From G963663315 sp965231905 (GTDB taxonomy: Bacteria > Pseudomonadota > Gammaproteobacteria > Arenicellales > Poriferihabitantaceae): a DNA stretch of 64,000 nt. The notes beneath the pieces are model-generated. The model saw nothing but the letters and a program-made list of their open reading frames with translations. It had not been told where the DNA came from and searched no databases. The position numbers and the translations under genes are program-made. Below are positions 24,910-34,052 of the stretch, piece by piece. Location of the stretch: assembly GCA_965231905.1 (NCBI GenBank), contig CBDDOO010000001.1, positions 1,054,001 through 1,118,000 on the forward strand, given 5' to 3'. Numbering within the stretch: position 1 is the first letter of the stretch; each line of letters begins with the position of its first letter.

Positions 24910-26495
24910 ATTCCTTCAAACAGCAGTTTCCGTGGCCTTCGCAACGTATGCCGGCGATGGGTCGCAACCTGGTGGCGACTTCCCAGCCGCTGGCGGCGCA
25001 GGCCGGGTTACAGGCCATCAAAAGAGGGGGCAACGCGGTGGATGCCGCTCTGGCCGCGGCCATTACCCTGACCGTAGTCGAACCCACCATGAACGGCATC
25101 GGCAGCGATGCTTTTTGCATTATTTGGGACGGTGGTCAACTGCATGGGCTGAACGCTTCGGGCAGAAGTCCGATGGCGCTCGACAAGCGGGATTTCGCGG
25201 GTCTTGCACAAATGCCCCGGACTGGCTGGGACAGTGTGACCGTGCCGGGCGCGGTCAGCGCCTGGGTCGAATTGTCGGGAAAATTCGGCAACCTTTCTTT
25301 CGAGTCCCTGTTCGAGGACGCGATCCATTATGCCGAAACCGGATTCCAGGTTACGCCGATCACGGCGCGGCTGTGGTCTTTCGCGCCGGAAGAGTTTGCC
25401 TCTTTTCCCGATTTTGCGCCATTTTTACCGAACGGCAGGGCCCCGGAGCCGGGCGACCTGTTCCGCTTTCCGGACCAGGCTCGCACGCTGGAGAAAATCG
25501 CGGTCAGCAAGGGGGAGGCGTTTTACCGTGGAGAACTCGCGCACAGGATAGTCGCGGCATCAAAGCGGGATGGCGGGAAATTTACGTTGGCGGATATGGA
25601 CCAGCATCAATGTGACCGGGTTGAACTGATTTCTCACCCCTGGCATGGTTATGATCTCCATGAAATCCCGCCCAATGGCCAGGGGCTCGGCGCCCTGATC
25701 ATGCTCGGCATTTTATCGCACAGTCCGATTGCGGAGTATGAAGTGGATTCGGTGGATGCCCTGCATTGCCAGATTGAAGCCATGAAGCTGGCCTTCGCCG
25801 ACACCCGGCGCTATGTCGCCGACCCGGATTTTATCGACCGGGCGGCGATTGACCTGCTGGACGATGACTACCTCGCGTCACGCGCCGCAATGATCGACAT
25901 GGGCAAAGCGCAGGATCCGGGATACGGCGTACCGGCGAAAAGTGGCACCGTCTATCTGACGACTGCCGATCAGTCCGGCATGATGGTTTCGTATATCCAG
26001 AGTAATTATTGTGGTTTTGGCTCCGGGATTGTGATTCCCGATACCGGGATCAGCCTGCAAAACCGGGGATCGGGATTTTCCCTTGAGGAGGGTCATCCGA
26101 ACCAGGTGGCGGGTGGAAAGCGGCCCTTTCACACGATTATTCCGGCATTTCTTACCCGTAACGGATCGCCGGTTTTGAGTTTTGGTGTGATGGGTGGACA
26201 CATGCAGGCGCAGGGACACGCGCAGATAGTGCAGCGCATCTGTGATCAGGGTATGAACCCCCAGGCGGCCAGTGACGCGCCGAGATGGCAGGTGACTGAA
26301 GAAAAACAGGTTTTGCTGGAACCCGGATATGACCCGCGTATCCGGGTCGGATTAAGGGAGCGCGGCCACGATGTCCCTGATTTTGAACACGATCAGATTT
26401 TCAGCATGGGCGGGGCACAGTTGATCCGGAAGACGGAACATGGCTATCTGGGAGGGTCGGATCACCGGAAGGACGGTATCGCCATTGGATTTTAG
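24906..26495 (+). CDS. Gamma-glutamyltransferase family protein
   Basis: A 529-residue Ntn-hydrolase precursor. The autoprocessing nucleophile is the Thr at about 348 in SGTVYLTTADQSG, and downstream features include NYCGFGSG, NRGSGFSLEEGHPN and PFHTIIPAF. Members cleave gamma-glutamyl bonds of glutathione or related amides, or act as acylases. No signal peptide is evident at the N-terminus, which begins MNSFKQQFPWPSQRM, so a cytoplasmic or atypical role is possible. The ATG overlaps the transporter stop. Confidence 0.9.
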   Translation: MNSFKQQFPWPSQRMPAMGRNLVATSQPLAAQAGLQAIKRGGNAVDAALAAAITLTVVEPTMNGIGSDAFCIIWDGGQLHGLNASGRSPMALDKRDFAGLAQMPRTGWDSVTVPGAVSAWVELSGKFGNLSFESLFEDAIHYAETGFQVTPITARLWSFAPEEFASFPDFAPFLPNGRAPEPGDLFRFPDQARTLEKIAVSKGEAFYRGELAHRIVAASKRDGGKFTLADMDQHQCDRVELISHPWHGYDLHEIPPNGQGLGALIMLGILSHSPIAEYEVDSVDALHCQIEAMKLAFADTRRYVADPDFIDRAAIDLLDDDYLASRAAMIDMGKAQDPGYGVPAKSGTVYLTTADQSGMMVSYIQSNYCGFGSGIVIPDTGISLQNRGSGFSLEEGHPNQVAGGKRPFHTIIPAFLTRNGSPVLSFGVMGGHMQAQGHAQIVQRICDQGMNPQAASDAPRWQVTEEKQVLLEPGYDPRIRVGLRERGHDVPDFEHDQIFSMGGAQLIRKTEHGYLGGSDHRKDGIAIGF

Positions 26496-26586
26496 TGGTT
26501 GGACGTTTTAGTGGTTGAGCGATCCCGGCCTCGCCAGTACAATCTCCTGTAACTGCAATCAACACTGGACGAGGTTCAGTTTAAAC

Positions 26587-27153
26587 ATGGTCTCTCTCGA
26601 AACCCCGGTTTGTGAATTTGGCCTGCCCGCCATTGATTTTTCCCTGCCTGATACCCATGGCAAAATCCGGACCCTGGAAAGCTGTCGCGGGGAGAATGGA
26701 TTATTGATCCTGTTCATTTGCAATCATTGCCCTTATGTAAAAGCGGTGATCAACCGTATTGTGCGTGACACGGATGAATTGCGGCAGTTCGGGATTGGCA
26801 GCGCTGCCATCATGTCCAATGATCCGGCGGAATATCCTGAAGATTCCCCTGAAAACATGGAGAGTCTGGCCCGGGAAAAAGGATTTTCATTTCCCTACCT
26901 GTTTGATGGCAGTCAGCAGGCGGCCCGACAATACGGCGCCGTCTGCACGCCGGATTTCTTCGGTTATAACGCGGATTTACGACTTCAGTACCGGGGCCGG
27001 CTGGACGAAAGCGGGATGCGGCCAGCGGCCGAAGGAGCGCCGCGCGAGCTGTACGAGGCAATGAAACGTATTGCGCAAAACGGCCTGGGACCGGAACATC
27101 AGATACCCAGCATCGGCTGCTCGATAAAATGGTCTGACCGGGTATCGAATTAA
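26587..27153 (+). CDS. Thioredoxin-fold redoxin (AhpC/TSA-like), copy 1
   Basis: A 188-residue protein with a peroxiredoxin/thioredoxin-like fold (FSLPDTHGKIRTLESCRGENGLLILF) and the redox pair CNHC in FICNHCPYVKAV. A second copy at 32666-33232 differs at only six residues (3, 56, 93, 160, 163 and 188). An upstream frame opening at 26515 is ignored because the duplicate also starts at the corresponding ATG. Ten bases after its stop lies a 20-bp sequence matching (18/20) the end of the decarboxylase gene at 36524. Confidence 0.9.
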   Translation: MVSLETPVCEFGLPAIDFSLPDTHGKIRTLESCRGENGLLILFICNHCPYVKAVINRIVRDTDELRQFGIGSAAIMSNDPAEYPEDSPENMESLAREKGFSFPYLFDGSQQAARQYGAVCTPDFFGYNADLRLQYRGRLDESGMRPAAEGAPRELYEAMKRIAQNGLGPEHQIPSIGCSIKWSDRVSN

Positions 27154-27448
27154 TCGTCAGCGTTCAGGGCGCCACAAACACACTCGTAGTACAGCGCCGT
27201 TTATATGGTCGCCTCATTAATTATCGGGCCTGAAATAAAAAATAGCCAGAAAGAGTTTCACATTTTGTCAGGAATAGCGCGCTGCTGTGTGTGATTGTGG
27301 AAGGCGTGGTAGAATTGAGGCATGTTCAGTTTATATATGACTCGAAGACCCTGTGATACGGACGTGCCGTCCGGGTTTGATATGGTGTGTATGTGCCTCG
27401 GTACGTAGTCCTGGTACAGGCTTTTCCATCAACCTATGGATGCTTTGA
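27154..27448. other. Left edge of the BrnT/ATPase-helicase island, non-coding
   Basis: These 295 bases hold no convincing gene. Bases 27155-27174 match 36515-36534 at 18 of 20 positions, including the decarboxylase stop codon. A 6-base inverted repeat, CGGACG (27359-27364) and CGTCCG (27368-27373), lies about 75 bases before brnT. The remaining sequence resembles nothing else in the window, as expected for the outer end of inserted DNA. Confidence 0.45.
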
Positions 27449-27751
27449 TTGGAACGACATTTCGAATTCGATTGGAATCCCGCCAAGGCGGCAAGCAACC
27501 TTCGAAAGCACACAATCAGTTTCGAACTCGCCGCAACAGTGTTTAATGATCCACTTATGCTGACGATTGCCGATAAGGAACACAGCGAGTTCGAGGAACG
27601 TTGGTCAACTATGGGCCATGATCAAGACGGGCGTTTATTGGTGGTGTCTCACACCCATTCCGAGATTGGTCGCAGCAGGATTTCGGTGCGAATTATCTCG
27701 GCTCGCCGGGTCTCCCGTAGCGAGCGGCATCAATACGAGTCGCACGAATGA
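27449..27751 (+). CDS. brnT: BrnT-family ribonuclease toxin
   Basis: A 100-residue protein starting at TTG with MERHFEFDWNPAKAASNLRKH, the hallmark of BrnT toxins (RelE-like ribonucleases), then SFELAATVFNDP, EERWSTMG and ISARRVSRSERHQYE, the conserved C-terminal Arg/Glu segment. A normal BrnT is followed by a separate BrnA-type antitoxin. Here the next gene, overlapping by four bases (ATGA), begins with an antitoxin-like stretch but continues into a 1,509-residue ATPase-helicase. The pair appears to form a single unit. Confidence 0.88.
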   Translation: MERHFEFDWNPAKAASNLRKHTISFELAATVFNDPLMLTIADKEHSEFEERWSTMGHDQDGRLLVVSHTHSEIGRSRISVRIISARRVSRSERHQYESHE

Positions 27752-30700
27752 AGCACGAATACGATTTCTCGAAAGGCGAACGCGGCAAGTTTTTCCGAGA
27801 AGGCGCCAGGTTGCGCTTCCCTGCTTCCGACGGGAAACCGGTCTGGGCCGATCCTTCGGGCCAGATCGGCGAGTTCATCGTCCAGGAGACGAAAAAGAGC
27901 CTCAACGCATATCGTGAGCAGCCAAAGCTGATAACGGAACATGTTCGCATAGAACAAGATACCGTTCAGGGCGGATATGCTCATCGCCAACTGTTTGAAC
28001 TCGTCCAGAACAGCGCTGATGCCTTGCTCGCATCGCCGAAGGGGAAGAGCATTCTGATCCGTCTCACGGAGCGATTCCTCTACTGCGCCGACGACGGAAT
28101 ACCAATCAATGAAGACGGTGTTGAGGGGCTGATGTTCGACCGGATGTCGAGCAAGCGGAACACCGCCGCGATCGGCAGATTCGGGCGCGCTTTCAAGTCC
28201 GTTCTGGGCGTGACCGATGCACCGGAGTTCTACAGCCGTTCAGGCTCGTTCCGTTTCGACAAGAACCGCGCTGCGGAGCGCATTGCACAGGTCGTGTCGT
28301 CTGAACGTTACCCGGTTCTGCGTTTGCCGGAACCCATCGACCCCCACGAAGAATGGAGTCGGGACGAAGAGCTGCGGGAACTTATGAGTTGGGCGACGAA
28401 CGTTGTCCGCCTGCCGCTCAAAGCGGGTGCGCTCGACGACCTTGCTCAACAAATTGGAGACTTCCCGCCGGAGTTTCTGCTGTTTGTCGATCACGTCCGT
28501 TATCTGACTCTTGAGGATGGAGAGCGTTCGCGGGAGTTCATATTGCACCGTCGAGATGGCGAGCTTGTGCTTAACGCCGAAAACAGCCCCTCACGCTGGT
28601 TGCGTTTCGACACCACCCATCACCTGTCGGGCGAAGCTCGGGCCGATTGGCATTTGTATGATGACAACGACGATGTGCCGATCCAGTGGGCTGTGCCGAT
28701 TGATCGGTTGGCTCGCCCGGGGCATTTTTGGGCGTTTTTCCCGACCAGTACTGCCAGCCTTGTCCCGGGTATTCTGAATGCGCCATGGAAGACTAATGAA
28801 GATCGGCAGAATCTACTGTCTGGTCCGTACAATCAGGAGTTGATCGAAGCGGCAGCGGAGATGATTGCTGTCAATCTTCCCGGTCTCGCGACACAAACCG
28901 ATCCTGCGCTACACCTCGACGCACTTCCGCGCGAAAGTCAGGCTGGTGATTCTGTTCAGGCTGATTTGCTCCGCAAACACTTGTTTATCAATCTTCACGA
29001 CCATGAAGTCATTCCCGATCAGCACGGGAACCTGCGCATCGCGACAAAAATCAAGTATCCTCCCAAGGAGTTGACGGTGGATCGTCAAGAGGATATGGCC
29101 CCATTCACGCGTTGGAAAGCATATCCGGGCCGACCCACGAACTGGCTTCATCATTGTGCGCTTACGCGCAATCGGCTTGCCAGGATCGACAGATTGTTTG
29201 ACCCCGAAGGCAAGCCGCCTCGTTGGCCTGCTTCAGGTGCAAAAAGGACCAAAATCGCCGAATGGTTGGAGGCACTTGTGGAGGGCCAGCAACCGTGTGA
29301 TATCATGGAGGCATCTATGGCTGCTGTCCAGACAGCCGCGCTTATTCTACCAACCAGATCAGGCGAGTGCCTTGGTGATATCGTCCTGACGGCGACCGGA
29401 ACTTTAGTGGAGCCGGACCCTGATCACCTTTTCCTGCCCAATGATTCATTGAGCGAAGGGCAGCCTGCGGGTTCAGAGTGCTGTGTCCATCAAAGTCTGG
29501 TATCGGACTCCGATACGTTTTCGGCGTTACAGAAGCTCGGTATCAAGCCTCCTTCTCCAAAGAGCAGGTTCAGGGCTGTCGCGGGACGTATCCTTGAAAA
29601 GAACTCTGATCAAGTGGTGCGCGAAGACGTTAAACTGTATGAGGACGCGAATCTGTATAAAGAGTTCTGGTTCGCTTCCCGTCGGTTGTCTATAGAAGAT
29701 GCCAAGGACATCCTTCGGGAATACGATGATCGAAATAGGGCGAACAAACTCCGGGTACGGACACAAGCAGAAACCTGGGTGCCCCTTCGTTTCGTGATGC
29801 TTCCGGGCGATATTGTGCCCGGGGACGGAAGCCGGGACAACGATGCTACCGTGGACACTCAATTCCACCAACGGGACGATGGGTTGCTGCGTGACCTTGG
29901 AGTGACGGATGCGCCGGGTGATGACTGCGATCTCTCGATGGAACCATCGTTCCAGAAGTATCAGGAACATTGTCGCAACCGCTTTACCAGTCGCGACCTG
30001 AAAAGGAAGCCACAGTCAAATCTGCTGAATTTCAAGACAAGTGTCGGTTGCGGCCCATTGCAAGTCCTTACGAGCCTGTCTGATGAAGGACGGGCGGCCT
30101 ACACGAATGCCTTATTGTCTCTAAATACCATTTTTTCGCGATGGACAATGCATCATAAAAATCAGGATGTCTATCCCGATCTACCCTGCGACTCCCTATC
30201 TATAGACGTTCTTCGTAAGGAGGGACGGATACAAACAGCGAGTGGGGCAATTCCGTTCGCTGACGCACTCGGCCTGACTCCGAAAAACCTGGATGCCCTG
30301 AATGCATTGCTGGCTCATCCGATGGCCGACAAAATCAAAGTGGCGTTTGACCTGGCCGAACCGATACCGGAGATTTTTGGTGAAGGAGACGCTATCCCGT
30401 TGACCGATGTTTGGCCTGGATTGAGAGATTACCTTCCCGTTCACCAGAAGCTATGTAATATTGTTTCCTGTGAACAAATCCATGTTGCCGGGCAATCGCG
30501 AGAGTGTGTCTTCCACGCCTCCGACATCTATCTCGCAGGTGTTGTTGAGGAAGATGAACAACATAAACTAAAGCTCATTGCAGATGAGTTGGAGCTTGAG
30601 CTGAGTCCCACGCAGGTTTCGGAGATTACACAGCGCAAGACACCTCAGGAGATTGAGGAACGGCGTTCCACGATACGGCAGTACTTGACCGATGCTGAAC

Positions 30701-32277
30701 GTCTCTTGGCGGCGGTAGGAGAACAACAGCTACGGGAGGAATTACCTGATTCCCTTCTGGCGGTGTTAGAGAAGGATGGTACTATGCTGACGGGGGCAGA
30801 AATTGCGGAGGCCGCGATTGCGACGTACCACACGGATGCGCTCAAGCAATACAAGGGGGCGTTGAGTAGTCTTGACCCGCCGTCGCATTGGGCTGGGTCA
30901 GCGCGGGCTATCAAGTTTGTGCGTTCGCTCGGCTTTTCCACTGAGTGGGCTGGTGAACGATACCATCGTCTGGAACCGTTTCTCGAAATTGAGGGTCGGT
31001 ATCGGCTACCGGGGCTTCATCCCTATCAGAAAACAGTGGTTCGCAACGTACGTGAAATGCTCAGTGGGAGTCACTCGGCAAGCATACCAAGACGCGGAAT
31101 GATCAGTATGCCGACCGGATCAGGCAAAACTCGTGTCGCCGTTCAAGCGATTGTCGAAGCCATGAATGACGGATTCGGTGGCGGAATCCTTTGGGTTGCG
31201 GACCGCAGTGAACTTTGTGAGCAGGCTGTGGAAGCGTGGAGGCAGGTCTGGTCAAGTATCGGCGCTCATGGAGCGCACCTTCGTATCTCCAGGGTGTGGG
31301 GCGGACAACAGAGACCGTTACCTGTGATTGAGCATCATGTCGTGATCGCCACCATCCAGACTCTCCATGCAAAACTATCGGGCCCTCACAGCGATTACGA
31401 TTTTCTGAAGGATTTCAGGCTTGTTGTCTTCGATGAGGCGCATCGATCGATTGCCCCGACTTTTACCTCGGTCATGGACGAAATTGGGTTGACGAGACGA
31501 CAGGGAGCAGACGAACCATTTCTCATTGGCCTTACAGCGACCCCTTATCGCGGGTACAACGAAGAAGAAACACTGTGGCTGGCCAATCGTTACAGTGGCA
31601 ATCGGCTTGATGTCGGCGCATTCGAGAATGAAGATGCACAGGACATTGTTCAAGAACTACAGTCCAGTCGAGTGCTCGCTCAAGCGGACCACAAGGTTAT
31701 CGAGGGAGAAACATTCTCGCTCGAAAATATTCTGGGAGATTCCGCTCACTCTCATGACTGGAAACAGGAATTGGAAAAGTGGCGGTCGCTTCCCTGGTTG
31801 CCTCAATCTGTAGAAAATCGAATTGCCGAGAGTGCTGAGCGCACCAGACGCATCATAGATGCCTATAGAATACATATTGACCCGGATTGGCCTGTCCTTA
31901 TCTTCGCTACGTCTGTCGAGCATGCACAGACGGTGGCAGCTCTTATCAACCGAAGCGGCATCCGGTCGCGTGCCGTGAGTGGGGGCACGGAAAAAGTGAC
32001 ACGTCGCCGCATAGTGGAGGAGTTTCGTCTCGGCAAGATCAAGGCACTCGTCAATTACGGCGTATTCCGTGAAGGATTCGACGCGCCCAAGACCCGTGCC
32101 ATCATTGTGGCGCGACCAGTATATAGTCCAAATCTCTATTTTCAGATGGTCGGGAGAGGCTTGCGAGGGGCACTCAACGGCGGTAACGAACGTTGTCTGA
32201 TTCTCAATGTTAGAGACAATATCGAACAATTTGATCGAAGCCTGGCTTTTTCGGAACTGGATTGGCTGTGGGCGTAA
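27748..32277 (+). CDS. Antitoxin-like N-terminus fused to sacsin/HSP90-type ATPase and SF2 helicase
   Basis: A 1,509-residue protein. Residues 1-25 (MKHEYDFSKGERGKFFREGA) resemble the start of antitoxins that partner BrnT. Residues about 60-160 form a GHKL ATPase of sacsin type: N-box QLFELVQNSADAL at 81-93, CADDGIP at 113-119 and GRFGRAFKSVL at 143-153. A middle part of about 900 residues is unrecognised. The C-terminus is an SF2 helicase: MPTGSGKT at 1121-1128, DEAH at 1229-1232, GLTATPYRG, and QMVGRGLRG at 1466-1474. Proteins joining these two motors are known mainly from defence contexts. It overlaps brnT by four bases. The function is inferred to be antiphage. Confidence 0.88.
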   Translation: MKHEYDFSKGERGKFFREGARLRFPASDGKPVWADPSGQIGEFIVQETKKSLNAYREQPKLITEHVRIEQDTVQGGYAHRQLFELVQNSADALLASPKGKSILIRLTERFLYCADDGIPINEDGVEGLMFDRMSSKRNTAAIGRFGRAFKSVLGVTDAPEFYSRSGSFRFDKNRAAERIAQVVSSERYPVLRLPEPIDPHEEWSRDEELRELMSWATNVVRLPLKAGALDDLAQQIGDFPPEFLLFVDHVRYLTLEDGERSREFILHRRDGELVLNAENSPSRWLRFDTTHHLSGEARADWHLYDDNDDVPIQWAVPIDRLARPGHFWAFFPTSTASLVPGILNAPWKTNEDRQNLLSGPYNQELIEAAAEMIAVNLPGLATQTDPALHLDALPRESQAGDSVQADLLRKHLFINLHDHEVIPDQHGNLRIATKIKYPPKELTVDRQEDMAPFTRWKAYPGRPTNWLHHCALTRNRLARIDRLFDPEGKPPRWPASGAKRTKIAEWLEALVEGQQPCDIMEASMAAVQTAALILPTRSGECLGDIVLTATGTLVEPDPDHLFLPNDSLSEGQPAGSECCVHQSLVSDSDTFSALQKLGIKPPSPKSRFRAVAGRILEKNSDQVVREDVKLYEDANLYKEFWFASRRLSIEDAKDILREYDDRNRANKLRVRTQAETWVPLRFVMLPGDIVPGDGSRDNDATVDTQFHQRDDGLLRDLGVTDAPGDDCDLSMEPSFQKYQEHCRNRFTSRDLKRKPQSNLLNFKTSVGCGPLQVLTSLSDEGRAAYTNALLSLNTIFSRWTMHHKNQDVYPDLPCDSLSIDVLRKEGRIQTASGAIPFADALGLTPKNLDALNALLAHPMADKIKVAFDLAEPIPEIFGEGDAIPLTDVWPGLRDYLPVHQKLCNIVSCEQIHVAGQSRECVFHASDIYLAGVVEEDEQHKLKLIADELELELSPTQVSEITQRKTPQEIEERRSTIRQYLTDAERLLAAVGEQQLREELPDSLLAVLEKDGTMLTGAEIAEAAIATYHTDALKQYKGALSSLDPPSHWAGSARAIKFVRSLGFSTEWAGERYHRLEPFLEIEGRYRLPGLHPYQKTVVRNVREMLSGSHSASIPRRGMISMPTGSGKTRVAVQAIVEAMNDGFGGGILWVADRSELCEQAVEAWRQVWSSIGAHGAHLRISRVWGGQQRPLPVIEHHVVIATIQTLHAKLSGPHSDYDFLKDFRLVVFDEAHRSIAPTFTSVMDEIGLTRRQGADEPFLIGLTATPYRGYNEEETLWLANRYSGNRLDVGAFENEDAQDIVQELQSSRVLAQADHKVIEGETFSLENILGDSAHSHDWKQELEKWRSLPWLPQSVENRIAESAERTRRIIDAYRIHIDPDWPVLIFATSVEHAQTVAALINRSGIRSRAVSGGTEKVTRRRIVEEFRLGKIKALVNYGVFREGFDAPKTRAIIVARPVYSPNLYFQMVGRGLRGALNGGNERCLILNVRDNIEQFDRSLAFSELDWLWA

Positions 32278-32297
32278 CCTCCCCATAACCATTACCG

Positions 32298-32592
32298 TCA
32301 AGCCATCAGTGGTTCACCCAGACGGATGGTTTGTTCGATCAGCACATCGAAACCCTGTAACCGGTTGCGGTAGTTGGCAATGGCGACGCGGATACAGTAA
32401 GCGCTCCGTAGGGTGGTATAGGAAGGAGCGGCTGAGCTCAACTCCGTATTCAGAGGGCCAGTTACTGCCGGATGCGATACCACGGGTGAATTGTTGCAGG
32501 TATTCAGAAATCAGTGAGAAGGTGTCGGAGGTGGCGATCACGCAGATCGGTTTGCAGCCTTTGGCAACATCATCAGCCAGTTTTGATTACAG
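32298..32592 (-). pseudogene. Degenerate, internally deleted PLP decarboxylase copy
   Basis: This segment aligns in three pieces with the intact decarboxylase at 36524-38005: its C-terminal end (about 36524-36655), then about 36916-37009, then about 37251-37315. Two gaps of roughly 240-260 bases are missing and the 5' two thirds are gone. The C-terminal reading (YCIRVAIANYRNRLQGFD, against YCIRVAIANHRSRLQDFD) is still recognisable down to a TGA at 32298. It is non-functional. It lies between the helicase island and redoxin copy 2. Confidence 0.85.
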
Positions 32593-32665
32593 GTTATTGA
32601 GCGCCCCGGCTTCCCCGGTTACAATCTCCATGTAACTGTAATCAGCACTACGAGGTTAAGCTGGA

Positions 32666-33232
32666 ATGGTCGCCCTTGAAACCCCGGTTTGTGAATTTGG
32701 CCTGCCCGCCATTGATTTCTCCCTGCCTGATACCCATGGCAAAATCCGGACCCTGGAAAGCTGCCGCGGGGAGAATGGATTATTGATCCTGTTCATTTGC
32801 AATCACTGCCCTTATGTAAAAGCGGTGATTGACCGTATTGTGCGTGACACGGATGAATTGCGGCAGTTCGGGATTGGCAGCGCTGCCATCATGTCCAATG
32901 ATCCGGCGGAATATCCTGAAGATTCCCCTGAAAACATGGAGCGCCTGGCCCGGGAAAAAGGATTTTCATTTCCCTACCTGTTTGATGGCAGTCAGCAGGC
33001 GGCCCGACAATACGGCGCCGTCTGCACGCCGGATTTCTTCGGTTATAACGCGGATTTACGACTTCAGTACCGGGGCCGGCTGGACGAAAGCGGGATGCGG
33101 CCAGCGGCCGAAGGAGCGCCGCGCGAGCTGTACGAGGCGATGAAACATATTGCGCAAACCGGCCTGGGACCGGAGCATCAGATACCCAGCATCGGCTGCT
33201 CGATAAAATGGTCTGACCGGGTATCGGGTTAA
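32666..33232 (+). CDS. Thioredoxin-fold redoxin (AhpC/TSA-like), copy 2
   Basis: A 188-residue near-twin of the protein at 26587, with the same CNHC redox pair. The coding regions are almost identical at the DNA level while the upstream 70 bases differ more, suggesting recent duplication with some promoter divergence, or gene conversion of the coding part. Upstream lies the broken decarboxylase copy; downstream REP-like repeats begin 12 bases after the stop. Confidence 0.9.
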   Translation: MVALETPVCEFGLPAIDFSLPDTHGKIRTLESCRGENGLLILFICNHCPYVKAVIDRIVRDTDELRQFGIGSAAIMSNDPAEYPEDSPENMERLAREKGFSFPYLFDGSQQAARQYGAVCTPDFFGYNADLRLQYRGRLDESGMRPAAEGAPRELYEAMKHIAQTGLGPEHQIPSIGCSIKWSDRVSG

Positions 33233-33243
33233 TCGTCATTGAC

Positions 33244-33345
33244 CGCATGCGGGCATCAACGCGGGCACCCACAAGGGGCGCCCCTACGCATCGGTAATCA
33301 CGGCACCCATATTGTCGTGGATTCCCGCTTCCGCGGGAATGACGG
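33244..33345. repeat. REP-like composite repeat, copy A
   Basis: Contains GGGCACCCACAAGGGGCGCC with the 12-base perfect palindrome AGGGGCGCCCCT, then the hairpin ATTCCCGCTTCCGCGGGAAT (33321-33340) and GACGG. Related units lie at 35546, 35670 and 36388. Not coding. Confidence 0.75.
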
Positions 33346-33387
33346 GAAAGGGGCGGGAATTGACGGAATGAGGCCACGACCGCTATC

Positions 33388-33413
33388 GTAGGGGCGGGTC
33401 TCGTGCCCGCCCG
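33388..33413. repeat. Short GC-rich palindromic repeat, second copy
   Basis: CGTAGGGGCGGGT...TGCCCGCCCG, matching the unit at 3771-3801; arms GGGCGGG (33392-33398) and CCCGCCC (33406-33412). Confidence 0.65.
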
Positions 33414-33483
33414 CAACTGTCATCATAAGCCTACAGCAAATCAAAGCGCTATGTGGGTTGATTGCACGTATTGGTGCAATTTC

Positions 33484-34047
33484 TCAAGTCTGGTATCTCA
33501 ACTTTAACCGGGAGCCGAACCCTGCCCCCGCTACATTACATGCGATCTCAATATACTCTCGAATTTGTTTGGTACTGAGGTTCGTTCCGAGCCACCAGCC
33601 ATTCTCCAATTGTGTGGAATATTCCAGCAAGTGAGGCTTTTTGTATAGGTCTGTGCGATTCTTCGCCACCAAATTTCGCGTCTTGCCAACAGTTCTTGCG
33701 GCAAAACGTTCCATGAACTCCGGGTCTTCGCATCCGAATATAGTCAATATCTGAACCAAAGTTCCACCAGAAGTTCTGGTGTCAAACTCCCTCCCCTTAA
33801 AGACGAATCCAATGATTCTCTTTCTCCCGGACTGCGGTGATTTCATCCGTGATATATCCGGTTTATTCGGCTTCGGTGGCGTAATCAACGATACAGGTAT
33901 GGATTTTGCCTTTTCGGATGGGTCCGCCAGATCGAGCAATCGTCTGAGAGCTTCATTATCCGACTCGTCAAACCCCCGCTTCTCAAGCATTATGAGTTGA
34001 AATATATCGAAGTCCACATCAATGGATCGGTACTTGGTATCAGCCAT
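33484..34047 (-). CDS. SeqA-like DNA-binding protein (third gene of a DUF4258 operon)
   Basis: A 187-residue protein. The N-terminus (YRSIDVDFDIFQLIMLEKRGF...ALRRLLDL) resembles the SeqA ribbon-helix-helix region, where a beta strand is followed by helices ending in an LRRML-type motif. The C-terminal part (TRNLVAKNRTDLYKKPHLLE...GWWLGTNLSTKQIREYIEIAC) resembles a domain seen in SeqA-like replication modulators and in some uncharacterised proteins. The start has an AGGATAAG ribosome binding site and lies five bases after the DUF4258 gene. The assignment is by motif similarity and moderate; a DNA-binding role is likely. Confidence 0.6.
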   Translation of the reverse strand: MADTKYRSIDVDFDIFQLIMLEKRGFDESDNEALRRLLDLADPSEKAKSIPVSLITPPKPNKPDISRMKSPQSGRKRIIGFVFKGREFDTRTSGGTLVQILTIFGCEDPEFMERFAARTVGKTRNLVAKNRTDLYKKPHLLEYSTQLENGWWLGTNLSTKQIREYIEIACNVAGAGFGSRLKLRYQT

Positions 34048-34052
34048 GCCGC

